Source of the DNA: an uncultured Jannaschia sp.
GTDB lineage: Bacteria > Pseudomonadota > Alphaproteobacteria > Rhodobacterales > Rhodobacteraceae
Length of the DNA stretch: 64,000 bases
Assembly: GCF_947494055.1 (NCBI RefSeq)
Contig: NZ_CANLTR010000007.1
Span: 62,001-126,000 of the forward strand
Direction of reading: 5' to 3'
Positions 8,943 to 18,013 of the stretch are shown here, in pieces (within the stretch, counting starts at the first letter, position 1; each line of letters starts with the position of its first letter). The position numbers and the translations under genes were made by a program. The notes under the pieces are model-generated. The model ran no database searches. It was given only the letters and a program-made list of their open reading frames with translations, and had not been told where the DNA came from.

Positions 8943-9877
8943 ACTGGGTCGAGATGTTCCTCGAGGCGCAGGCGGCCGAGCGGGGGGCCGCGCTGAACTC
9001 GCTGCTCGCCTATCGCCGCGACCTGACGGATTACCTCGCCCATCTGCGTGCGAAGGGCCGCGATCCCGAGAGTGCGACACGGGGCGAGATCGAGGCCTAC
9101 CTGATCGCCTGTGAAGCGGCCGGGCTCGCGGCCTCGACCCGGGCCCGACGGCTTGCAGCGATCCGCGGCCTCTACCGCTTCGCCTACGACGAGGGGTTGC
9201 GTCAGGACGACCCGTCGATCCGCATCACCGGACCCGCCAAGCCCAAGAGCCTGCCCAAGACGCTGACCGAGGCGGAGGTCGATGCGCTTCTCGACGCGGC
9301 CGAAGAGATGGGGCGTACGGAGACCGAGCGACTGCGCGACACGTGCCTGATGCAGCTTCTCTACGCGACGGGCATGCGCGTGAGCGAGCTCGTCGGCTTG
9401 CCCGTTTCCGCGGCCCGGGGCGATCCGCGGATGCTCCTCGTCCGCGGCAAGGGGGGCAAGGAACGGATGGTTCCGCTCTCTCCCGCCGCGCGGGCCGCGC
9501 TGACCGTATGGCTCGTCCGCCGGGACGAGGACGAGGCGGCGGCGCGGTTGGCGAAGGGGGTGCCGCCATCCCCCCACCTGTTTCCGTCGCGTGGCAAGTC
9601 GGGGCATTTTACCCGCATCTGGTTCCATTCCCGCCTGAAGCTCTTGGCCGCCCATGCCGGGCTCGACCCCGCGCGGGTCAGCCCGCACGTCCTGCGCCAC
9701 GCCTTCGCGACCCACTTGCTGTCGGGCGGCGCGGACCTGCGGGCCATCCAGGCGATGCTGGGCCATTCGGATATCTCGACGACAGAGATCTACACCCATG
9801 TCCTCGAGACGCGACTGCGCGAACTCGTGCTTACGCATCACCCGCTCGCCAAACCGGATCCGCTTGAAGGGCCCTGA
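8939..9877 (+). CDS. xerD: Site-specific tyrosine recombinase XerD
   Basis: Resolves chromosome dimers at dif with XerC and FtsK. 312 residues: an N-terminal SAM-like core-binding domain (to about 110) and a C-terminal catalytic domain. Catalytic residues visible are Arg in ATGMRVSELVGL, Lys in VRGKGGKER, His-x-x-Arg in SPHVLRHAFATHLL, His in LGHSDISTTEIY and the nucleophile Tyr in TEIYTHV. It starts at GTG 8939, coupled to the preceding gene by a 4 nt overlap. It is chromosomal housekeeping rather than an integrase of a mobile element. Confidence 0.95.
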   Translation: MNWVEMFLEAQAAERGAALNSLLAYRRDLTDYLAHLRAKGRDPESATRGEIEAYLIACEAAGLAASTRARRLAAIRGLYRFAYDEGLRQDDPSIRITGPAKPKSLPKTLTEAEVDALLDAAEEMGRTETERLRDTCLMQLLYATGMRVSELVGLPVSAARGDPRMLLVRGKGGKERMVPLSPAARAALTVWLVRRDEDEAAARLAKGVPPSPHLFPSRGKSGHFTRIWFHSRLKLLAAHAGLDPARVSPHVLRHAFATHLLSGGADLRAIQAMLGHSDISTTEIYTHVLETRLRELVLTHHPLAKPDPLEGP

Positions 9878-9898
9878 CGCTGCGCCCATAACCCGACG

Positions 9899-11212
9899 AT
9901 GGAACAGTCGATCGAAACCTTCAACTGGGGCGCCACCGTCGGGACGGCGCTGGCCATCCTCGTGCTTCTCGCATTGTCGGCGTTCTTCTCCGGCTCCGAG
10001 ACGGCGCTCACCGCGGCAAGCCGGGGGAAGCTGCGCAGCCAGGCCGACAAGGGCAGCAGCACGGCAGCTCGCGCGCTGAAGGTCACGGAGGACAGCGAAC
10101 GCCTCATCGGTTCGGTCCTGCTCGGCAACAACATCGTCAACATCCTCGCCGCCTCGCTCGCGACCGCGCTCTTCACCACGTTGTTCGGCGACGGGGGCGT
10201 GGCGATCGCGACGCTGGTCATGACGCTTCTCGTGCTCATCTTCGCGGAAGTGCTGCCCAAGACCTACGCGATCACCAATCCCGAGCGCGCGGCGAGCCTC
10301 GTGGCGCCGCCGATCTCGATCGTCATCCGGCTCTTCTCGCCGGTCGTCTACGCCGTCCGCAAGCTCGTGCGCGGCGTCCTGCGGCTCTTCGGCGTCGATA
10401 CCGATCCGGACACAAACATCATGTCCGCACACGAAGAAATCGTGGGCGCCATCACGCTCGGCCATACCGAGGGGGGCGTCGAGAAGGAGGATCGCGACCG
10501 GCTGCTCGGCGCGCTCGACCTGGGCGAACGCTTCGTGGAGGAAATCATGCTCCACCGCTCCGGCATCGAGATGATCGACGTCGCGAGCGCGCCGGCCGAG
10601 ATCCTCGATCAGTGCCTCGCCAGCCGGCACACCCGCCTGCCCGTCTATCGCGACGAGCCGGAGAACATCATCGGCGTACTTCATTCCAAGGACCTGCTGC
10701 GGGCGATCGACCGGATGGTCCGGCAAGAGGGCGGCGGGGTCGACGCGGTCGAGAAGCTGCGCGTGACCGAGGTGATGATGAAGCCCTACTTCATCCCCGA
10801 GACCACGACGCTCGACGACCAGATGCGGGAGTTCCTGAAGCGGCACACGCATTTCGCGCTCGTCGTGGACGAATACGGCGCCCTGCAGGGCCTCATCACG
10901 CTCGAGGACATCCTCGAGGAGATCGTGGGCGAGATCACCGACGAGTACGACCAGCCCGACGCCCCGGTGGTCGAGCCCGAACCGGACGGGACTTACGTGA
11001 TCGACGGCCAGATGACGATCCGCGACCTGAACCGCGCGACCGACTGGAGCCTGCCGGACGAGGAGGCGAATACCGTCGCGGGCCTCGTCATCCACGAGGC
11101 GCAGACGATCCCGACGACGGGGCAGGTCTTCAGCTTCCACGGCTTCCGCTTCGAGGTGGCGGAGCGGGAGGCCAACCGCATCACGCAGCTGCGCATCCGC
11201 AAGCTCGCCTGA
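9899..11212 (+). CDS. CNNM/CorC-type (hemolysin family) membrane protein
   Basis: 437 residues. An N-terminal DUF21 (CNNM) membrane domain, residues about 15-200, starts LAILVLLALSAFFSGSETALTAASRGKLR. Two CBS domains follow (PAEILDQCLASRHTRLPVYRDEPENIIGVLHSKDLL and ...FIPETTTLDDQMREFLKRHTHFALVVDEYGALQGLITLEDILEEIVGEI), then a CorC_HlyC / transporter-associated C-terminal domain (NTVAGLVIHEAQTIP). The family is linked to Mg2+/Co2+ transport or efflux; the 'hemolysin' name is historical. It follows xerD by 21 nt. Confidence 0.92.
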   Translation: MEQSIETFNWGATVGTALAILVLLALSAFFSGSETALTAASRGKLRSQADKGSSTAARALKVTEDSERLIGSVLLGNNIVNILAASLATALFTTLFGDGGVAIATLVMTLLVLIFAEVLPKTYAITNPERAASLVAPPISIVIRLFSPVVYAVRKLVRGVLRLFGVDTDPDTNIMSAHEEIVGAITLGHTEGGVEKEDRDRLLGALDLGERFVEEIMLHRSGIEMIDVASAPAEILDQCLASRHTRLPVYRDEPENIIGVLHSKDLLRAIDRMVRQEGGGVDAVEKLRVTEVMMKPYFIPETTTLDDQMREFLKRHTHFALVVDEYGALQGLITLEDILEEIVGEITDEYDQPDAPVVEPEPDGTYVIDGQMTIRDLNRATDWSLPDEEANTVAGLVIHEAQTIPTTGQVFSFHGFRFEVAEREANRITQLRIRKLA

Positions 11213-11303
11213 TCCCCTCTCCGCCGCGCCGCAGGGGCCTGAAGGAACGGGAGCGCAGGAGCGCTGGTTGGTCCATGGAGTCGAAGCCGAGAGGAGACCC
11301 ACC

Positions 11304-12218
11304 TTGACCCAAGCCATTGCCCGGGGACTGGCCGCGCTCGCGATCTGGTCCTGCACCTATCCGGCCGGCGCGCAGGAGAGTGAACGGCTCGATGAGCTCC
11401 GTACTCGCGCCCTCGACCTCGTCAACGAGGCCCGGGACGAGGCCGGGCTCTCGACGCTGCGCGCCGACGCGATACTGGACGACGCGGCGCAGGGCCATGC
11501 GACGGACATGGTTGCGGAGGACTATTACGCGCATGTCGCCCCCGACGGGACGACGCCGCTCGACCGGTTTCTCGCCGCCGGGGGCAGCCGATGGTCGCTC
11601 ACCGGCGAGAACATCGCCATGTGCTCGGGCTGCACCCCGCCCGCCAACATGTCCCGCGTCGAGGCCTTCCAGACCGGATGGATGCAGAGCCCCGGTCATC
11701 GCGAGAACATCCTCTCCGAAGGTTTCGACCGGTTCGGCTTCGGGATCGCCGGTGAGGGGGACGAGATCCATGCGGTGCAGACCTTCGCTGGCCCCGGCGC
11801 GGACGACGGCGGCACGCCGCTCGACGCGGACGGCATCCGGAGCGCCGCGCTCGAGGCGGTGAACGCCCGACGCGCGGAGCACGACCTCGCCCCGCTCGAA
11901 GCAAGTCCAGCGCTCAACACGGTGGCCATGCGTCTGCGCGAGTCGGTGGCGTCGGACGGCGCGTTGCCCGACGACCTCTTCGGCCTGCTCCCTGCGGACG
12001 CGACCGGCTGGACGAGCATGTCGGTCCGCAGCGCCAGCCGCGGCGGGTCGGGGTCGGCTCTCTCTTCGGAGGAGGTAGAAGCCTTCGTCGAGGACTGGGC
12101 CTCGTCAGAAGCGGAGGCACCGTTCGGCGGCGACGGCGCAAGCTATCTCGGCTTCGCCGCGGCGACGCAGGAGAACGGCCGCGCGACGGTGGTCGCCGTG
12201 TTCGGCGGGCGCGACTGA
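11304..12218 (+). CDS. Secreted CAP-domain (SCP/PR1-like) protein
   Basis: 304 residues from a TTG start at 11304, chosen because GAGGAG lies 8 nt upstream and the signal peptide (TQAIARGLAALAIWSCTYPAGAQ) follows directly. The first CAP domain (about residues 30-160) has the expected ALDLVNEARDEAGL, YYAHVAPDGTTPLDRF, GENIAMCSG, GWMQSPGHRENIL and the closing beta strand. The second half begins with another ALEAVNARRAEHDLAPLEASPALN helix but lacks the histidines, so it looks like a degenerate second CAP-like copy. Exported; biochemical role unknown in bacteria. Confidence 0.86.
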   Translation: MTQAIARGLAALAIWSCTYPAGAQESERLDELRTRALDLVNEARDEAGLSTLRADAILDDAAQGHATDMVAEDYYAHVAPDGTTPLDRFLAAGGSRWSLTGENIAMCSGCTPPANMSRVEAFQTGWMQSPGHRENILSEGFDRFGFGIAGEGDEIHAVQTFAGPGADDGGTPLDADGIRSAALEAVNARRAEHDLAPLEASPALNTVAMRLRESVASDGALPDDLFGLLPADATGWTSMSVRSASRGGSGSALSSEEVEAFVEDWASSEAEAPFGGDGASYLGFAAATQENGRATVVAVFGGRD

Positions 12219-12303
12219 CGGCCCAATCCGAGCGCGACCGGCTGACACGGCCGATCGCGCGCCATTCGTCCCCGTGTCGCCCCGCGAACGACGCCCGCGG
12301 CGC

Positions 12304-13656
12304 CTAAGCGGTCCGACTGCGGCGGGCGCGGATCATGCCGAGACCGCCGACCGCGAGGCCGAGCAGCCAGGCCGAGGCCGGCAGCGGCACCGGCGACGGC
12401 GCAACTTCGGCTTGCAGGACTTCGTAGCTCAGACCGTCGGCCGTGCCCGCGTCGAACCCGGTCCAGCCCTCGCTGCCGAAGACCGGAAGCTGCAGGAAGC
12501 TCTCCGCGCCCGCGTCGCCTTTCAGCGCGGCGTCGAACCAGGCCGTGGTGAAGTGCTGGGCGACGTTGTTCATGAACACCGTGTCCCAGACCTCGTCGGT
12601 GTAATGGCCCGAGACGCCCGCCGCGAAGCTTTCCTCCGGCGCGGGAATCGGCGCGGCGGTGTTGTGACTGCCGCCTTCGAAGGTCAGCAGTGACCGATCC
12701 ACGCCTGTGGCACCCTCCCAGATCTCGCGCACGCCCTCCTCGTAGAGCGACACCTGATCGTCGGAGCCGGCGATGAAGAGCATCGGTATCTCGATGCCGG
12801 CCAACCCCTCCGCGTCCCAGAAGTCCCGGTTCTTCCCCCAGGGGCCGATCGCGACGGCGGTCTTGATGCGCGGATCGGGCAGCGCCTCGTGCGTTTCGCT
12901 GCCGGCGACATGGATGCCGAGCGTGCCCTGCGGCGCGCCGAAGGAGAAGTCCACCGACTCCTCCGTCACGCCGCCGCCCGCGGTGATGACCGCCCCGTAG
13001 CCGCCCATCGAATAGCCGATGAGCCCGGCATTGTCCGTGTCGATCATGCCGGTGAGGTCGAAGTTCGCATCCGCGTTCAGTCGTGCCATCTCGTCGAGGA
13101 CGAAGAGCTGGTCGAGCGGCCGGTTCACGAGCGTCGAGCCGAAGGCCGCCTGTGTCCGGTAGGTCGAATCCGTGTGGTCGATCGACGCGACGACGTAGCC
13201 CTTGGAGGCGAGATTCTCGCCAAGATGCGACATCAGGAACCGGTTGCCGGGATAGCCGTGGCTGAGCAGGACGAGGGGGTATTCCGCCCCCGTCGCGGCC
13301 GGCGCGGCGTCGCGCATCGCGCGCCCTTCCAGCGTGATCTCGGTCTCGCCGTCGCGCAGGAAGGTCCGGATCGAGGTGTCCCCGGTCGCGTTCTGCGCCG
13401 CCGGATACCACATCTCCACCGTCAGCGGACGGTCGTAACGCGGCAGCTCCGCCGGCCGTTCGCCCTCGGGGTCGATGGCCAGGATGTCGATCTGGTTCTC
13501 GTGCACGAGCTCGATCTGACGCACGCCCACCGGCAGATTGCCATAGGCCGCGAGGTCGGGCGCGTCGGCCGACTGCCCGTCGATCCTGTTTTCCGCCGCC
13601 AGCGGCCCGGCCGCCGCCACGGCGATGATCGCGGTCGTGTATGCGAGATGGTTCAT
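12304..13656 (-). CDS. Exported alpha/beta hydrolase with VPLPA-CTERM tail
   Basis: 450 residues. A signal peptide (MNHLAYTTAIIAVAAAGPLAAEN) is followed by a dienelactone-hydrolase/PAF-acetylhydrolase-like fold. The oxyanion segment is VLLSHGYPGNR and the nucleophile elbow is GYSMGG. A late Asp region (MLFIAGSDDQ) and a His in FEGGSHNTA complete a plausible triad. The last 30 residues are a sorting signal: SPVPLPASAWLLGLAVGGLGM followed by RARRS. This is the VPLPA-CTERM type handled by an exosortase in Rhodobacterales. ATG 13656 follows GGGGGAGA. Substrate unknown. Confidence 0.85.
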   Translation of the reverse strand: MNHLAYTTAIIAVAAAGPLAAENRIDGQSADAPDLAAYGNLPVGVRQIELVHENQIDILAIDPEGERPAELPRYDRPLTVEMWYPAAQNATGDTSIRTFLRDGETEITLEGRAMRDAAPAATGAEYPLVLLSHGYPGNRFLMSHLGENLASKGYVVASIDHTDSTYRTQAAFGSTLVNRPLDQLFVLDEMARLNADANFDLTGMIDTDNAGLIGYSMGGYGAVITAGGGVTEESVDFSFGAPQGTLGIHVAGSETHEALPDPRIKTAVAIGPWGKNRDFWDAEGLAGIEIPMLFIAGSDDQVSLYEEGVREIWEGATGVDRSLLTFEGGSHNTAAPIPAPEESFAAGVSGHYTDEVWDTVFMNNVAQHFTTAWFDAALKGDAGAESFLQLPVFGSEGWTGFDAGTADGLSYEVLQAEVAPSPVPLPASAWLLGLAVGGLGMIRARRSRTA

Positions 13657-13771
13657 TCGTGATCTCCCCCAGGTTTCGCGGAGACCGTACCCCACAATTT
13701 CCGCAGGGGAAGCGATACTTTCGTGACGGTCTGCAAGGTGTTGCGCCGCACGCACCGAGCAGGGATTCCGT

Positions 13772-13800
13772 GAGGGCGGGACATCGGAACGCCCGCCCTC
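13772..13800 (-). terminator. Terminator-like hairpin after nrdJ
   Basis: GAGGGCGGG at 13772-13780 pairs perfectly with CCCGCCCTC at 13792-13800 around an 11 nt loop, 10 nt beyond the nrdJ stop. There is no uridine run on either strand, so it would be a weak intrinsic terminator, or a 3'-end protecting structure used with Rho. Confidence 0.5.
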
Positions 13801-13810
13801 GCAGTTCGGA

Positions 13811-16800
13811 TCAGCTACAGCCGGACGTCCCGCCGCAGGTGTTGCACTTCATGCAGGTGCCGTTGCGGACCAACGTGTAATTACCGCATTCGCCGCAGGC
13901 CTCGCCCTCGTAGCCCTGCATCTTGGCCTTCGCGCGTGGGTCGAGGCTCGTGGTCATGGCGATTGTCGAGGTCTCGGACTGGGAGACCGTCATCGTTTCG
14001 CCCCCGTTCCGCGCGAGTTCCGCCGCGACACGGTCCGCCCCGCCCCGGAGCGCAACAAGGCCGCTCGGCAGGCGCTTGCGGAGGTAGCCCGAGGAGGTCA
14101 CGGACTTGATGACCTCCAGCGACTTCGACGCCGCCGAACGCTCGACCGGGGCGACGTTGCCGTCCACCGCCTTGGCCGCCTCCGCCTCGCCGATCGAGTC
14201 GAAGGTCGTCCCCTGCGGCTTCACATGCGCAAGGTCCTCCCGGTCGAGATAGCTGACGGCCAGCTCGCGGAAGATGTAGTCGAGCACCGACGTCGCGTTC
14301 TTGATCGAGTCGTTGCCCTGCACCATGCCCGCGGGCTCGAACTTGGTGAAGGTGAAGGCGTCCACGAACTCCTCGAGCGGCACGCCGTATTGGAGGCCCA
14401 CCGAGATGGCGATGGCGAAGTTGTTCATCATCGCCCGGAAGCCCGCGCCCTCCTTGTGCATGTCGATGAAGATCTCGCCGAGATTGCCGTCGGCATATTC
14501 GCCGGTCCGCAGATAGACCTTGTGGCCGCCCACGACCGCCTTCTGGGTGTAGCCCTTGCGGCGCTCCGGCATCTTCTCGCGGTGGCTGCGCACGACCTCC
14601 TTGACGATGATCTTCTCGACCACCTTCTCGGCCAGCGTCTGCGCCTTTGCGGCGGGGGAACCGCTCTCCAGCACCTCCGCGGCCTCGTCGTCATCCTCGA
14701 CGAGCGAGGCGGCGAGAGGTTGCGAGAGTTTCGAGCCGTCGCGGTAGAGCGCGTTGGCCTTCACGCCGAGCGACCAGGAAAGCTCGTAGGCCGCCTTGCA
14801 ATCCTCGATCGTCGCCGCGTTCGGCATGTTGATCGTCTTCGAGATCGCGCCCGAAATGAAGCTCTGCGCGGCGGCCATCATGTGGATGTGGCTCTCGACC
14901 GACAGGAACCGGCGGCCCTTCTTGCCGCAGGGATTGGCGCAGTCGAAGACCGGCAAATGCTCCGGCTTCAGGCCCGGCGCGCCCTCCAGCGTCATCGTTC
15001 CGCAGACATGGTCGTTCGCCGCCTCGACCTCCGCCTTGGAGAAGCCGAGATGCCGCAGCAGGTCGAAGGTCGGGTCGTTCAGCTTCGCCGCCGGAATGCC
15101 CAGCGTCTCGGTGCAGAACCGCTCGCCCAGCGTCCACTGGTTGAAGACGAAGCGGATGTCGAAGGCCGAGGGCAGCGCGGCCTCGATCTTGTCGAGCTCC
15201 GCCTTGCCGAAGCCGTGACCGATCAGCGCCGTGTGGTTGATGCCGGGCGCGTTGCCGAGCGAGGCGTGGCCGACGGCGTAGCCGATGATCTCGCCGATCT
15301 GCGCCTCGCCGTAGCCCAGCTTGCGCAGCGCGGCGGGCACCGACTGGTTGATGATCTTGAAGTAGCCGCCGCCGGCCAGCTTCTTGAACTTCACCAGCGC
15401 GAAGTCCGGCTCGATCCCCGTCGTGTCGCAATCCATGACGAGCCCGATCGTGCCAGTGGGCGCGATCACGGTGGCCTGCGCATTGCGGAAGCCGTGGGCC
15501 TCGCCCTGGGCCACCACGTCGTCCCAGATCTTGGCGGCCAGTTCCGGCAGCCGCCCGTCGGGACAGCCCGCGATATCGAGCGCCACCGGGTTCACGGCGA
15601 GGCTCTCGTAGCCCTCCGTCCGACCCTTCGCCGCGTTTCGGTGATTGCGCATCACCCGCAGCATGTGCGCGGCGTTCTTCCCGTAGCCCGGGAACGGCCC
15701 GAGCTCGCCGGCCATTTCGGCCGAGGTCGCGTAGGACGTGCCGGTCATCACCGCCGTCAGCGCGCCGCAGAGCGCCCGGCCCTCGCGCGAGTCGTAGCCC
15801 AGCCCCATGTTCATCAGAAGCCCGCCGATATTGGCGTAGCCGAGGCCCAGCGTGCGGAAATCGTAGCTGCGCTGCGCGATCTCCTTTGACGGGAACTGCG
15901 CCATCGCCACCGAGATCTCGAGCGTGATGGTCCAGAACCGGCAGGCATGGACGTAGCCTTCGTGGTCGAAGGAGCCGTCCTCCCGCAGGAACTTGAGCAG
16001 GTTCAACGAGGCGAGGTTACAGGCCGTGTCGTCGAGGAACATGTATTCCGAGCACGGGTTCGAGCCGCGGATTGCCCCGTCCTCGGGGCAGGTGTGCCAG
16101 TCGTTGACGGTGTCGTGGAACTGGATGCCCGGATCGGCGCAGGCCCAGGCGGCGTGGCCCACCTTGTCCCACAGGTCTCGTGCCTTCACGGTCCTGGCGA
16201 CGCGGCCGTCGGTACGGTTGGTCAACTCCCAGTCCGCGTCCTTCTCGACCGCGTAGAGGAAAGCGTTCGTTACCCGCACCGAGTTGTTGGAGTTCTGGCC
16301 GGAGACGGTGTTGTAGGCTTCGCTGTCCCAGTCAGTGTCGTAAACCGGGAACTCGATGCTGTCGTAGCCCTGCGCGGCGTATTGCAGGACGCGCATGATG
16401 TAGGCTTCGGGGATCATCTGCTTCTTGGCGTCGCGGATCACCGATTTCAGCGTCTCGTTCACGTTCGGATCGGTCGCGTCGGTCAGGGCGCCGTCCCAGG
16501 CGCGGACCGCTTCCATGACCTTCGTGAGCTGCGCCTGATGCGCCTTCGAGCCGGCAACGAGGGCCGCGACCTTCTGCTCCTCGATTACCTTCCAGTCGAT
16601 GAAGGATTCGATGTCCGGGTGGTCCATGTCGACGATGACCATCTTGGCCGCCCGACGCGTCGTGCCGCCGGACTTGATCGCGCCCGCCGCGCGGTCGCCG
16701 ATCCGCAGGAACCCCATCAGGCCGGAGGACTTGCCGCCGCCCGACAGCGCCTCGCCCTCGGCGCGGAGCGACGAGAAGTTCGTGCCGGTGCCGGAGCCGT

Positions 16801-17479
16801 ACTTGAAGAGCCGCGCCTCGCGGACCCAGAGATCCATGATGCCGCCGTCATTGACGAGGTCGTCGGAGACGGACTGAATGAAGCAGGCATGCGGCTGCGG
16901 ATGCTCGTAGGACGACTTGGAGCGGACGAGCTTGCCGGTCTGCGGGTCGACGTAGTGGTGCCCCTGCGCCGGGCCATCGATGCCGTAGGCCCAGTGCAAG
17001 CCGGTGTTGAACCATTGCGGCGAGTTCGGCGCGGCCATCTGCCGGGCGAGCATCACGCGCATCTCGTCGAAGTAAGTGCGCGCGTCATCTTCGGTCGAAA
17101 AGTAGCCGCCCTTCCAGCCCCAATAGGCCCAGGCCCCGGCGAGCCGGTCGAAGACCTGCTTCGAGGAGGTTTCTCCACCGAAGCGCTCCGCCTCGGGCAG
17201 TTCGGCCAGCGCCGCTTCGTCGGGGATGGAGCGCCAGAGGAACTCGGGCACGCCCTTTTCCGGAACGCGCTTCAGGCGTGCTGCGACGCCGGCCTTGCGG
17301 AAGTACTTCTGTGCGATGACGTCGGAGGCGACCTGGCTCCAGCCCTTGGGCACTTCGACGTCATCGAGCTTGAACACGGCGCGTCCGTCGGGATTGCGGA
17401 TCTCGCTTGTCGTCGTCGTGAAGGTCAGCGCCGCGTAGGCATCCTGTCCGCTTTCCGTGAATTTCCGCTCGAGCCGCAT
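13811..17479 (-). CDS. nrdJ: Adenosylcobalamin-dependent ribonucleotide reductase (class II)
   Basis: Makes deoxyribonucleotides from ribonucleotides using adenosylcobalamin as radical source, so it works with or without oxygen. 1222 residues. Visible are the N-terminal cysteine segment [13 protein letters not shown], the active-site loop [22 protein letters not shown] (about residue 477), [24 protein letters not shown], and a cysteine-rich tail ([24 protein letters not shown]) typical of the long B12 form. ATG 17479 has AGGAGG upstream. No class I reductase gene is seen in the window. Confidence 0.97.
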   Translation of the reverse strand: MRLERKFTESGQDAYAALTFTTTTSEIRNPDGRAVFKLDDVEVPKGWSQVASDVIAQKYFRKAGVAARLKRVPEKGVPEFLWRSIPDEAALAELPEAERFGGETSSKQVFDRLAGAWAYWGWKGGYFSTEDDARTYFDEMRVMLARQMAAPNSPQWFNTGLHWAYGIDGPAQGHHYVDPQTGKLVRSKSSYEHPQPHACFIQSVSDDLVNDGGIMDLWVREARLFKYGSGTGTNFSSLRAEGEALSGGGKSSGLMGFLRIGDRAAGAIKSGGTTRRAAKMVIVDMDHPDIESFIDWKVIEEQKVAALVAGSKAHQAQLTKVMEAVRAWDGALTDATDPNVNETLKSVIRDAKKQMIPEAYIMRVLQYAAQGYDSIEFPVYDTDWDSEAYNTVSGQNSNNSVRVTNAFLYAVEKDADWELTNRTDGRVARTVKARDLWDKVGHAAWACADPGIQFHDTVNDWHTCPEDGAIRGSNPCSEYMFLDDTACNLASLNLLKFLREDGSFDHEGYVHACRFWTITLEISVAMAQFPSKEIAQRSYDFRTLGLGYANIGGLLMNMGLGYDSREGRALCGALTAVMTGTSYATSAEMAGELGPFPGYGKNAAHMLRVMRNHRNAAKGRTEGYESLAVNPVALDIAGCPDGRLPELAAKIWDDVVAQGEAHGFRNAQATVIAPTGTIGLVMDCDTTGIEPDFALVKFKKLAGGGYFKIINQSVPAALRKLGYGEAQIGEIIGYAVGHASLGNAPGINHTALIGHGFGKAELDKIEAALPSAFDIRFVFNQWTLGERFCTETLGIPAAKLNDPTFDLLRHLGFSKAEVEAANDHVCGTMTLEGAPGLKPEHLPVFDCANPCGKKGRRFLSVESHIHMMAAAQSFISGAISKTINMPNAATIEDCKAAYELSWSLGVKANALYRDGSKLSQPLAASLVEDDDEAAEVLESGSPAAKAQTLAEKVVEKIIVKEVVRSHREKMPERRKGYTQKAVVGGHKVYLRTGEYADGNLGEIFIDMHKEGAGFRAMMNNFAIAISVGLQYGVPLEEFVDAFTFTKFEPAGMVQGNDSIKNATSVLDYIFRELAVSYLDREDLAHVKPQGTTFDSIGEAEAAKAVDGNVAPVERSAASKSLEVIKSVTSSGYLRKRLPSGLVALRGGADRVAAELARNGGETMTVSQSETSTIAMTTSLDPRAKAKMQGYEGEACGECGNYTLVRNGTCMKCNTCGGTSGCS

Positions 17480-17608
17480 GGCCGCCTCCTGATCTGTCTG
17501 GTTGCGGACCGGCGAAATCAGTCGGAGTCCCGGCGCCGGGGCGCACCGCGACCGCACGCCCCGCGGGCATGCCGACCCATTCCGTGATCCATCTTCCCAT
17601 CGGCTACG

Positions 17609-17673
17609 GCACTACATCTGGTGTCGTGCACCGCTAGGATCACAAATTAGAGTGCGCCTAGATCCATCGTCAA
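17609..17673 (-). promoter_or_regulatory. nrdJ promoter with two NrdR-box-like operators
   Basis: On the minus strand TTGACG (17673-17668) and TCTAAT (17651-17646) are separated by 16 bp, a good sigma70 pair. Two 16-mers resemble the NrdR box (acaCwAtATaTwGwgt): GCACTCTAATTTGTGA at 17655-17640, covering the -10, and ACACCAGATGTAGTGC at 17624-17609. Each matches the consensus at about 11-12 positions. Their starts are exactly 31 bp apart, the three-helical-turn spacing known for NrdR box pairs. Expected effect: ATP-cone repressor NrdR shuts off nrdJ when dATP is high. The resulting leader would be about 160 nt. Assignment is by pattern only. Confidence 0.72.
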
Positions 17674-18013
17674 GGATTCGAGGGTTAATAAAATCGAATG
17701 GTGAAGTGGAATTCGGCCCGCCGGTCCGCTTCGACAAAAACGATCCACAGGAGTCACAGCCTGTGAAGCATTCGGATCGTCAACGTGGCTTGGCCGAACC
17801 GCATCCCGCACACCGAACCGTCCACAGACCCGGGCTGCCATCCGGGGGTGGCATGCGCCCGAGATTTTCTGTGGATAAGTCGTTTCCGGCGAAGCGCCCG
17901 ATCCGGGCCCTTACGATCACGCTCGACGTCACCCGCTACCGATTGTCCCGGCCGCTGGGTTTTCCGGCATTGTGACCCATGTGCATCAGAGAGTTCACGA
18001 CGGGAGACAGACC
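17674..18013. promoter_or_regulatory. nrdJ/SPFH intergenic region with DnaA-box-like sites
   Basis: This 340 bp stretch has no gene. It holds a perfect DnaA 9-mer, TTATCCACA on the minus strand at 17878-17870, and two weaker relatives: CGATCCACA at 17741-17749 (7 of 9) and CCGTCCACA at 17818-17826 (6 of 9). A 13 bp palindrome, TCACAGCCTGTGA, lies at 17754-17766, and a short AT-rich patch at about 17684-17697. The SPFH ribosome site GGGAGA is near 18002. DnaA control of nrd genes is known in E. coli; whether it applies here is inference. Confidence 0.4.

Noticed and set aside
8939-9877. Tyrosine recombinase as a sign of an integrative element
   Set aside because: It has the length, motifs and synteny of chromosomal XerD, with no attachment-site or cargo pattern.
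17480-17640. Cobalamin riboswitch in the nrdJ leader
   Set aside because: I could not find a B12-box-like core, and B12-dependent enzymes are not normally repressed by B12.
17674-18013. Chromosomal replication origin
   Set aside because: One perfect and two weak DnaA boxes with little AT-rich DNA and no origin-linked genes; too weak for an oriC call.
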